A DNA stretch of 64,000 nt, taken from a virus. The notes beneath the pieces are model-generated. The model did no database searches. It was not told the DNA's origin and saw only the letters and a list, made by a program, of their open reading frames with translations. Position numbers and translations under genes: made by a program. The stretch lies in the IMG/VR virus record IMGVR_UViG_3300042564_002580, positions 53,028-117,027 of that record; one strand, written 5' to 3'. Below, in pieces: positions 8,816 to 18,100 of the stretch (the first letter of the stretch is position 1; every line of letters begins with the position of its first letter).

Positions 8816-9240
8816 TGTTTGACTTAGTAGACGGCCTCATGACCATGAAGATGGACGTATATCGACAAACTGAGCAGCAGGATAAAGATACTGGCGCAAT
8901 GATAAGGGAGTTTTCTTTTATAAAAACAATTGATTGCTATGCTAGAGGAGTAATTACTGAAAGCAGAAACAGGTCTAATGATAGCCAGAAGTTTTCAAAT
9001 AAATATTCAAATAACCAATACATCGAGGCTAGAACATCCGACAGGCTAACTGCAAGAGATAAGGTTAAGAATATCCGAGATGTAAATGGAAAGCCTATCT
9101 GGTACGAGCTAAACTATCCAAGCGATACAGATACAGTTTTTGATGTTGTAGGAACTACACCAATATCAGACCCATTTGGAAATGTTGTAGGATATAACTC
9201 TTCATTACAAAGAGCGGAGAATCAGCAAATTGGCATCTGA
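8815..9240 (+). CDS. Head closure (stopper) protein, putative
   Basis: A 141-residue beta-rich protein starting MFDLVDGLMTMKMDVYRQTE. The size, the position directly after the adaptor, and a middle section with SDRLTARDKVKNIRD fit the head-closure/stopper family. That family caps the connector after packaging. No catalytic motif is expected. It is tightly coupled: its ATG shares a base with the upstream stop. The identity depends mostly on synteny. Confidence 0.55.
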   Translation: MFDLVDGLMTMKMDVYRQTEQQDKDTGAMIREFSFIKTIDCYARGVITESRNRSNDSQKFSNKYSNNQYIEARTSDRLTARDKVKNIRDVNGKPIWYELNYPSDTDTVFDVVGTTPISDPFGNVVGYNSSLQRAENQQIGI

Positions 9241-10021
9241 AGTTTTAGCAATTAAAGCAGCAAGCGGATTAGTTAACCTTATGGCTAATAAGCCAGTAAG
9301 TGGTGCAATAAAAGATAGCACAGTTGCACAGATATCTGCTGCATTGTTTTATAAAACAAATGTCATGGCCAAGCTTGCAGAGAATCCTCAATTTCAATCT
9401 GCATTTAGAAATGTAATCTTTGATCAACTTCAGGTTGATTTTGGAGACTATGTGGACGCTAAGGCAAGAACAGCCCCTAAATCTTTTCACCATGTTTATG
9501 AATGGGGTAGAATAGGCGATGATCAGGCCAGACTATTCAAGTTGAAGCAGCTACCAGCCGATGGCCTTTCGCTAAAAGTTAATTATGAATTAACAGACTC
9601 TAAATCATTTGTGCCTTCTGAAAACTCTAACAATAAGCATGTGTTTGTTAAGAAAGCTTCAGTTATGGAAGAGGGAAAAACCGTAGTTATTTCTCCAAGA
9701 TTTTCTGAAAGGCTTGTATTTGATGTTGATGGATACACAATATTTATGCCAAAGGGAGAATCTGTTACTGTGAAAAAACCAGGAGGAGCGGCAACTAAAA
9801 ATGCATTCTTTGCACAATATAGATACTTCTTTACTGGACAGCTTGTTAACATGTCTATAAAAAAATCGGGATTCCAAAGACTATTTAATTCATCATTGTC
9901 TAGAGCATTAGGTGTACCAGCACAAGTTAAATCAGTTAAGTATAGCTTCTCTCCAAATCAATTGGCAAATGAAGCAGAAATTGCAACATCAGCAGCATTT
10001 GCGAGGTTAGTAAATGGCTAA
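9230..10021 (+). CDS. Neck/tail-completion protein, putative
   Basis: A 263-residue protein with a TTG start overlapping the previous gene by 11 bases. It has a central FVKKASVMEEGKTVVISPRFSERLVFDVDGYTIFMPKG beta segment and a helical N-terminus. HK97 gp10-like neck proteins occupy this place, just before the tail terminator, but are usually shorter. Position supports a head-tail joining role and the sequence alone does not prove it. Confidence 0.5.
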   Translation: MASEVLAIKAASGLVNLMANKPVSGAIKDSTVAQISAALFYKTNVMAKLAENPQFQSAFRNVIFDQLQVDFGDYVDAKARTAPKSFHHVYEWGRIGDDQARLFKLKQLPADGLSLKVNYELTDSKSFVPSENSNNKHVFVKKASVMEEGKTVVISPRFSERLVFDVDGYTIFMPKGESVTVKKPGGAATKNAFFAQYRYFFTGQLVNMSIKKSGFQRLFNSSLSRALGVPAQVKSVKYSFSPNQLANEAEIATSAAFARLVNG

Positions 10022-10523
10022 TTATAAACTAGATGCGATGTTTGAAATAAGAAAGTTTTTGTGGAATAGACTCACATGGCTTGGCATATTTGATGAAGAA
10101 AACTATTATTCAGATAATCTAAATGAGACTCTTGTGCCAATTGTCCCAGTCCAGCAACAGCCAGAGATGAATCAGTTCCTTAGCGGAAAGAAGCATATAG
10201 TCTATGACAAGGTTGGAATGTCATATGAGAACAACTGGATGATATGCTGCGAACAAATACTTCTTACCCTATATTCACCAGACCTTCTTGATATTGTTGA
10301 GATAAGAAACTTCCTTACTGATGAATTTAGAAGAATGGATGAGTCTGCCAAGGATGTAAATAAATGGGCGGGGCTATCAGATAAATTCAAGTTCCATAGC
10401 ATCCATATAGCAGACATATCATCTACAGCCCCATCAGAAGAGATACAAGGCTTCTATGCAGCAGATGTAATATTAGAGGTAAAATACTCAAGAATAACTA
10501 ATGGCCAAGGAAGATTTGCTTAA
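10014..10523 (+). CDS. Tail terminator protein, putative
   Basis: A 169-residue protein between the neck gene and the tail tube gene, the standard place of the tail terminator that caps the tube at the head end. The helix MFEIRKFLWNRL is followed by an alpha/beta core with LTLYSPDLLDIVEIRNFLTDEF and a closing strand DVILEVKYSRI, compatible with that fold. It overlaps the previous gene by eight bases. Confidence 0.6.
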   Translation: MANYKLDAMFEIRKFLWNRLTWLGIFDEENYYSDNLNETLVPIVPVQQQPEMNQFLSGKKHIVYDKVGMSYENNWMICCEQILLTLYSPDLLDIVEIRNFLTDEFRRMDESAKDVNKWAGLSDKFKFHSIHIADISSTAPSEEIQGFYAADVILEVKYSRITNGQGRFA

Positions 10524-10524
10524 T

Positions 10525-10553
10525 TTGCCTTTTATACCTTAGTAGAGTAAAAT
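10525..10553 (+). promoter_or_regulatory. Promoter of the tail tube gene
   Basis: TTGCCT (10525-10530), a 17-base spacer, and TAAAAT (10548-10553). It gives a leader of about 65 bases ending in AAGGAG before ATG 10625. A dedicated promoter and terminator around the tube gene fit its high expression. Confidence 0.6.
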
Positions 10554-10624
10554 TAGAACAGAGGAAAGGGCCTAGCCAGCCACATATATATATATTAATT
10601 TCATGAAATGAAGGAGAAATAACA

Positions 10625-11392
10625 ATGGCACAAAACATTGGAAATGCAAAAAACATTCTTGTTGGTGCATCACCGCTATTCTTGTCTGTAGACGATTCTA
10701 CAGTTTCAGGATACGATGACAGCATGGAGGCAGGACAAGCAAACGCAGGAACAGCAGCAGTTGGTGCAGTAAAGCCATCCACTCTAGTACCAGCATTTGC
10801 ATCAGGAGTTTCTTACACAGATACTCTAAACGGAGCAACACCAAATAAAGCAGGTGGCGTTACAGCAGCAGCCTACCGCAACGTAGGTTTTACAAACAAC
10901 GGTCTTCAGATCAGCTACCAGCCAACATTCGATTCAGTAACTGTTGATCAGTTGCTCGATACAGCTAAGCTATTTAAGTCTGCGATGATGGTTCAAATTT
11001 CAACAGAAATGGCAGAAGGCACACTAGAAAATATCCTAGCGGTATTTGGCCAGAAGCAAAACACATTGACAGAGAAAAAGGGTGGAACACCAGAAGCAGT
11101 TCTAACAGGACTAGCAGCAGAAGACCACCTTGGACTAGAAGCAGGTGCACTTGGTGCAGCTCCAACAGAGCGTCAGCTAATTGCAGTTGGTCAGGCTCCA
11201 ACATCAGAAGCAACAGCAACAGAGCGTGTATACTATGCACGTCGTGTTCTATCTGTTGAGCAGTCACAGTTCTCTTTGGCTCGCACAGCAGCAACAACAT
11301 TCCCAGTAACATTCCGTTTGCTACCATCAGGTAACTCAGACCACATTGGTTCAGAGTACGGTAAGATTATTGACCGAGTTCTAGCAGTTTAA
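10625..11392 (+). CDS. Major tail tube protein
   Basis: A 255-residue protein, Ala/Thr-rich, with a strong AAGGAG and its own promoter and terminator. These are marks of an abundant structural protein. Position between the tail terminator and the tail assembly chaperones identifies it as the tube subunit. Motifs such as GLQISYQPTFDSVTVDQLLDTAKLF, VYYARRVLSVEQSQFSLAR and a final FRLLPSGNSDHIGSEYGKIIDRVL agree with actinophage major tail proteins. Confidence 0.82.
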   Translation: MAQNIGNAKNILVGASPLFLSVDDSTVSGYDDSMEAGQANAGTAAVGAVKPSTLVPAFASGVSYTDTLNGATPNKAGGVTAAAYRNVGFTNNGLQISYQPTFDSVTVDQLLDTAKLFKSAMMVQISTEMAEGTLENILAVFGQKQNTLTEKKGGTPEAVLTGLAAEDHLGLEAGALGAAPTERQLIAVGQAPTSEATATERVYYARRVLSVEQSQFSLARTAATTFPVTFRLLPSGNSDHIGSEYGKIIDRVLAV

Positions 11393-11411
11393 TTATATTA
11401 ATAATTAATAT

Positions 11412-11439
11412 CAAAGCCCCCAAGAAATTGGGGGCTTTG
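11412..11439 (+). terminator. Perfect 12-bp hairpin with GAAA tetraloop
   Basis: The arms 11412-11423 and 11428-11439 are exact complements (CAAAGCCCCCAA and TTGGGGGCTTTG) enclosing GAAA, a stable GNRA tetraloop. The T tract is short and lies within the 3' arm. It ends the tail tube transcript. Confidence 0.85.
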
Positions 11440-11442
11440 CTG

Positions 11443-11471
11443 TTGTACCCGTATAATGGTTATGCTATAAT
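11443..11471 (+). promoter_or_regulatory. Promoter of the tail chaperone-tape measure genes
   Basis: TTGTAC (11443-11448), a 17-base spacer and TGC-TATAAT (hexamer 11466-11471). A second TATAAT at 11452-11457 lies within the spacer. The leader holds AAGGAGG before the TTG start at 11500. Confidence 0.7.
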
Positions 11472-11499
11472 AATTTAGACGATCCTTAAGGAGGATAAA

Positions 11500-11832
11500 T
11501 TGGCAAGTACAGTATATGATGTAGAAGAGATTGAACTACAAAGCGGAGCTAAAGTAAAGCTCAAGCCATTATCAATCAAGCAGCTACGAAAGTTTATGGA
11601 AGTAATTAAGAAAGTACAAGACGCAGAAGACGAGACTGCAACACTTGGCATTTTGGTTGAAGCATGTGGAGTAGCATTAGAAACTCAACTGCCAGATCTA
11701 GTTGCCGATCTTGACAAGCTCGAAGATGCATTGGATGTTCCAACAATTAACAGAATCCTTGAAGTTTGCGGAGGAATTAAGATGGACGACCCAAACCTAA
11801 TAGCGGCAGCGGTACTGGCTGGTCAGAACTAG
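11500..11832 (+). CDS. Tail assembly chaperone, short (G) product
   Basis: A 110-residue protein with a TTG start, eight bases after a full AAGGAGG. It is the short form of the tail assembly chaperone that coats the tape measure during tail assembly: VKLKPLSIKQLRKFMEVIKK, then acidic helices. The slippery heptamer CCCAAAC lies at codons 97-99. Ribosomes that do not slip stop at 11832. Genes of this pair always precede the tape measure, as here. Confidence 0.85.
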   Translation: MASTVYDVEEIELQSGAKVKLKPLSIKQLRKFMEVIKKVQDAEDETATLGILVEACGVALETQLPDLVADLDKLEDALDVPTINRILEVCGGIKMDDPNLIAAAVLAGQN

Positions 11833-12170
11833 ATTTAGCCGCTTTAGAGGGCCAAGTTTTTCTTTTAGGACATTGGAAGAATTACGAGGAGTTAGAAGAG
11901 AATTTATCAATGCCAGAATTGATTCAGACAATAACTGCAATCAATCAAAAAGAACATAACCAGAGAAAGTTTGCAGCATCACTAAAAGGAATCCAATTAG
12001 ATGATGATGCAGAAGAAGAAAAAGAAAAAGGTTCTACCTTTGAGGATATCCAAAGAAGAGCCCTTGGAATTAAAGCATCAGCAGATGATGTTGTTGGTTT
12101 ACAAGGACCCTTCGCAGCACAAGCTGGATTTGGAATTGGCGCAGGGTTAGGATACTCTAGGAGTAATTAG
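11500..12170 (+). CDS. Tail assembly chaperone, frameshifted (GT) product
   Basis: This product comes from a -1 shift at 11790-11796, after which reading continues from 11796 to the stop at 12168-12170. The predicted fusion is 223 residues: 99 from G plus 124 new. The second frame is open from 11781, right after an in-frame TAA, and has no start codon before 11910. Its first residues SELDLAALEGQVFLLGHWKNY form a conserved-looking helix, which shows that the frame is coding before that ATG. The T part is believed to contact the tape measure. Feature boundaries ignore the slip. Confidence 0.82.
11790..11796 (+). other. Slippery heptamer CCCAAAC for -1 frameshift
   Basis: In the zero frame the bases read C CCA AAC, an X XXY YYZ heptamer. 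Pro and Asn tRNAs can re-pair with CCC and AAA. The downstream stop of the zero frame is 36 bases away. This is the arrangement known for tail chaperone genes of long-tailed phages. Confidence 0.85.
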
Positions 12171-15100
12171 TGGCTGACGAACAAATTGTAACCAGTATAG
12201 TCGCCAAAGCCGACTTATCTAGCCTTGTGTCTGAAGTACACAGGGCTAGTTCTAGTCTCCAACAATTACAAAGAGAGTTGCTTGCATCTAACAAGGCAAT
12301 CTCTGCTTCAACAAAATTAGCAAACAACTTATTTAGAGATACTTTAACTAGTAGCGGACAGTTCTCTAGTCACTTCGTAAACCTTAATTCAGATGTAGAT
12401 AAGTTTGGTAAAAACTTAGATGCTGGTAGATTAAAGCTAAAAAACTATTTCCAGACATTTAGAGAACACGCTACAACGCAAAAGGGAATGATCAGAGAGC
12501 TTGCCAAAGAACAGGTAATGCTTCAGAATTCAGTGCTGCAGCCATTAGGCAGAAATGCTCAAGGCTTAATGCAGTACAACGTTATGATCCCAAGAGGATT
12601 AGATGCTGTAAAGAATAGTGCACAGCTGGCTCGTATGGAGCTGCAGATAATGAATCGTGCACTATCTGAAGGAGCTGGATCTTTAATTAACTGGGGTAAA
12701 AATACTCAGTGGGCAGGTCGTCAGCTTACAGTTGGACTTACAGTTCCTCTAACGATGTTTGGTTCTGCCGCAGGAAAAGCATTTAGAGAAGCAGATCAAG
12801 AGCTAGTAAGACTTACAAAGGTTTATGGTGGATTAGCTGCAACATCTGCAGCAGATTTAAAAGCAATTAGAGAAGAAGTAGTACAAACAGCAAAAACTTT
12901 ATCTCAAACAATGGGTGCATCTTTTAAAGACACTATTGCTTTAGGTGCTGATATTGCAGCAACTGGAAAAATGGGCAACGATCTATTAGGCTCAATAGAA
13001 GAGACAACAAGACTGTCCATCCTGGGTGAAGTAGATAGACAAGATGCGATGAAGGCTACACTTTCGATTCAAACCGCATTTAAGCAGAACACAGAACAAC
13101 TTACAGAATCAATTAACTTTCTTAACGCAGTTGAAAACCAGACGTCTACAACTCTTAACGATTTAGTAGAAGCTATTCCAAAAGCTGGTCCAGTTATACA
13201 GCAACTAGGCGGAAGCATTGAAGATTTAGCTTTATACATGACAGCAATGAGAGAAGGCGGTATCAATGCATCTGAAGGAGCAAACGCATTAAAGTCAGGA
13301 CTTGCTTCATTAATTAACCCAACAAAGCAAACAGTTGGAATGATGTCAGATTTTGGCATAGATGTAATGGGAATGGTTGCAAAAAATACTGGAAACACAA
13401 CTGGTCTATTAATAGATTTGCAGGGAGCGCTAGATAAGCTAGATCCACTAAGCAAGGCAAGAGCACTAGAGCAAATGTTTGGTAAGTTCCAGTTTGCAAG
13501 AATGAGCGCATTGCTTAACAACCTTGGAAAAGAAGGAAGCCAGACCCTTCAAGTTATGGATCTTATGAAAGCAAGTACTTCAGATTTGGCGGGAATAGCA
13601 GAGCGAGAATTAGGAATGATTACAGAGTCTGCATCTGGTAAATATAGAAAAGCAATTGAGACTCTCAAAGCCACTCTGGCGGAAGTTGGAGAAGAGTTTT
13701 TAGGTGTTGCTACTAAAATTATAAATGCTGCATCAAAAATATTAGACTTTTTTACTAACCTTCCTAGCCCAATTAAAAAAGCTCTTACATTTATGGCAGG
13801 ATTTACAGCATTAGTAGGTCCACTTATTATGTTAACTGGTGTGCTTGCAAACTTCTTCGGATATATAACAAAAGGAATAGTCCAACTTAGATCTTTCTTT
13901 ATGAGAGCAAATGGTTGGAAAATGCTTACGCCAGAAATTATTGCTGCTCAAAAAGCAGCAGAGATGGTTGAAAACGCATTCTATTCAGATGCAGCAGCAG
14001 CTCAAGTTCTACACAATGCCTTACAGAAGCTTGTTTTAGATTATCAAAATCTTCAGGCTGCATCAATGAAGAATGCAGTCCCAGTAAATCCAGGAGTTAC
14101 CACGGTTGCTGGAAATACAATTGTTGCAGCGGGAAGAAGAGTTGTAGATCCTAACGATCCATATGTTGGCGATCCTAATACTAGAGCGATGTCTCACATT
14201 AGACCGAGAGATCCCAATGCTCCAGCAACTTTATTTGGCGGAGTCCCAGGAGCTATACCAGTAAATAGAGGAATATCAAGAACTCCTCAAATTTATATGA
14301 ACGATAGGCTTCCAAACATTGAAGGATTAACAAGTGTAAAAGGAATATCTACAGGAATTGTTGCCCCAGAAGCAGCTAAATTCCATGCGCTTATGGCAAC
14401 TCTTGGTATGCAAACAGAGCAGGAAGTTGCAATGCTAAAGAAAACAATTGCAATGGGTGGAACTGTAAGTAGAGAGCTACTTGATACATTTGATGACATT
14501 CTACCTATAACACAAAGATTTGCAAATAGCGCAGCAGAACAATCGGCCCTAATAGTTCAACAAATGAGAAATGCAGAAATAACTGTTGATCAAGCAAAGG
14601 CAAGGATACTGGCACTCAATGCACAAATAGAAGCAGATATGGGCGCAGCTGTAAGCATGTATGCAGCTGGTAAAGGAAGATCAATAGATTTAACAAAAGC
14701 TCCTATGATGAATCAGCCAGTTGTTGATGCTAACGGACAATTTACATTAAGAGATTTATACAAAAAAGAATCTAACAGAACAGTAATGGAAGAGTTTGGA
14801 AGAGTGCGTGGAGTTAGAACATTTGGCGCACCGTATAGCATTCAAACAACAAGACTGCCTAAGTTTAATGAAGGTGGAGGAGTCGAAGATTTTGGTCCAG
14901 GGAAGACCATGGTTTCTGGACCGTCTTCAATTAATTATGACGACAGGCTGGGTAGCGTTCCAATCGGAGGCTATGTACTAAATCAATCTGCTTCAATGGA
15001 CCCAGCAAATGCTCCACTTGTTGAAATGGCTGCAGCTACATATGAAGACGGCGGAAAAATAACAGCAGCACTTACCCCACGGGAAGTAGTCTTTGGCCCT

Positions 15101-18100
15101 AGGATTCAAAGAATGCCTGAGCTGTATGCAGCAGTAGATGCAGCAAATAACGGATATAGTTTTGGCGGGCAGATCATGAGAGGCACATATGGATATGGAA
15201 GAGAAAGCGTATTATCAATATGGGCAAGATTAGTTAACTCTAAGGATTATCCAAAAGTTATTAAAGCAGCAACAATTGCCTCTGATGCTGCAATATTGTC
15301 AGCTCTTACTGGAATGGATATTAAAGACGCTACAAAACGCACAACTTCAGATTATGATTCAGCAACAAAGCATGCTAAAAAAGCTGCTAATGCAAATGGA
15401 ACAACAAAACTGGAAGAGTTTGTAAAAGCAAGAACAGCTCAGTTGATTAAATTAAGCAAAGAGCATCCAGATGCAAACTTGATTTTAGATGCCTATTCAA
15501 ATAAAAATAAATATGATCAGTCTGCAAAAGCATCTGGACACAAAAAAATTGATACAACGAACTACACAAGAACAATGCTGTCCGTAGTTGATGATCTAGT
15601 TGCTCAAGGAATTATAAGCCCAGGACAAGCCAAAAAGGTTCTTGGAATTTTAGGTGATGTTTCAGCTTCACCCGATCCTATTCATAAATCTCATTTTATG
15701 ACTGCAAAAGAATCTGCTTCAATCTTTAAGCCAGGAGAGCTAGAAAAGCTACTTGTAGCAGATGGAATGTCAAAAGCCGAAGCAGCAAAGTATGCTGGTA
15801 TTACTGGAGTTAGATCAAACAACTATGTTGGTCAATCTGCAGGATTAATGGGATCTTTTAATACCATGTTTGCTGGAATAGCATCAGGCAAGGGCGGCAA
15901 CTTTAAAGATGAGATTTCTCCATTTCAAGATGAGGCGAAGCGGAATTTTATAGAAGGAATTAAGAAGATTAAAGCTAAGCTAGGTATAAAAGGCAAAACA
16001 ACAATGCCTGAAATTATTAAACAGCTTACTACGCTGAAAATGAAATCTGGAGGTGGAATGTATGGCAGAATGATTCCAACACTCGGTGGAAGGTTAGCTT
16101 CCATGAACAGTTCTTGGATGAGACCATTAACTGGTCCAGCTGTTGGATTTTTTAACGCAGGAGGTCCAGTTGGTCCTGCTGATCTTTCAACAATAGGTAA
16201 CTACGAAGATTCTTCAGGAATATTTCAGCGCAACGTTGGGATGGACCCTAAGCTGGGATTTTTAATGGGGGGAATGATTCCAGGTGGATCTATATCTAGA
16301 GGCAGATCAAATTATGGAAATATTGCTCCTGCCCTAAGATTGCTTGCACCAGATAAACAATTAAAGATTTTAGCAAAGGCAAGAGAATTAAGCTCAAGAG
16401 GATCGCTAGGTAAATTTGCTGATATGCCAGTAACTGAATATGGGCATCAAATTTCTGCAAGCACAGGAATGAGTTATCCCGTACCTGGTGTATCTGGACT
16501 GTATAAAGTCGGTAACAAAAAAGTTTTTGTTAAAGGTGTTCCTAATGAATTAACTGCAGTTCATGAGCCAATTGGCACTCAAATTGCAAGAGATCTTTTT
16601 GGAGTACATTCTCCAGTACAAACAGCTAGAACAGTTGCAAATCCATTAGATCCAACAAAAAAAACCAAGCTACTTGCTCTAGAATCAGATTACGACCCAC
16701 GCTTTGCAAACACTAATGTGCCATGGGATGAAGATACAGTCCTTAGACAGCTTGCTAATTCTCTTCTTTTAAACAACAAAGATTTATCTAGAGCAAACGT
16801 GTATGGTAATTTTAATCCAGATGTTGGACAAGCTGGAGTATTACCTAAAGCATCTGGTAATACACGTCTTGCATCAGCTGATGAAATGAACTCTATGGAA
16901 AAGCAAGCAATGATTAATCTGCTTGCCGTTAAAGGTGGAGCAAGAAAAGATTTTGCACGTGACACTGCCCCAATAATTTCTCAAATGAGCCCAAAAAAAT
17001 ACGGCAAAAAAATGAAAAAGATATTAGAAGATGCCCGTCCAAAATTAGTAAAAATAATAAATGGTTTACCTGTAGATCTTAGACCACCTTATGAAGCAAT
17101 GCTCAAAAGATTGGATGATGGTATCGAGGTTGATTGGAGTAAATATCATGCCGTACATGCTAATCCAAAATATCTTAATGCTGGAGGACCAGTCGGTGGA
17201 GGTCCAGTTAAGAGAAATAGATCTGCTTACGGAAGGCCAGGCAACCCAGCAAAAAGAGCAGCTTGGGAAGCAGAACAACGTGCACAAAGAGAAAGGGATG
17301 CAGCGGCAGCAAGATCTAGAGCAGCATCTCATCAGATAAGTGGACAGCAGGCTTTAACAAGCGGCTTAGGTAGAGAAGCAGTAAGAACAGGTACAACAAG
17401 TTTCTACAACCCTGGTCAGGTAATTGTTAACAACGCCCTTGACCCATTTAGAAACTCTGCAATGATGAAGGCTAGATACCTTGAAGCTGGATTTAATAAC
17501 CTTGCAAATTCTGCAACAAAGGGTGCAGTTACATTAAGATATGGATTGATGACATCTGGAACTCATGTAAAGCAAGCTTATCAAGAGTATACAAAAAAAC
17601 TTGTTAATTCAGGAAGAGCATCACTTGCTACAATGAAAATGAATGCAGCAATAGCGCAAGCCGCTGGAAGCGTTTTTGCATCTGGAGTACGTGCAGAAAA
17701 TGCTGGAAGACTTGGACAAGCTTATCCTGGACAATATAGTATTAATCCCGCAACTGGACTTCCAATAAACACTGCAACTGGAAAGCAAGTTGGAATGATG
17801 AGTGGACCAGCAATTATTGGAAACTGGAAGCAAGCTGGAGATGGTGTCAACAGCAGAAAAGTTGGAACTTTAGGTTTTAGAAAAACAGAGTACATGGTTG
17901 GCGATAAAGTAATGACCGCAGCGCAGATGAAGGCTGCTGGAATGGCTGTTCCTCAAAAGCCAATGGGTATGGGCGGCGGAGCGATGGGCGCATCTATGGC
18001 TGGATCAATGGCTGGTATGGCAATGATGAGCCAAGAAAAAGTTTTGGGTATGAGTGGACAAGCTGCTGGTATGGGAGTTATGGGAGCCGCATCAATATTG

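Noticed and set aside
11910-12170. Independent gene for the second tail chaperone starting at ATG 11910
   Set aside because: The frame is open and coding-like before 11910, and a correct slippery heptamer links it to the upstream gene; a frameshift product explains it better.
17091-17339. Alternate frames inside the tape measure gene, such as 17091-17339 and 14796-14981
   Set aside because: They are out-of-frame shadows without ribosome sites in a continuous 8.6-kb gene.
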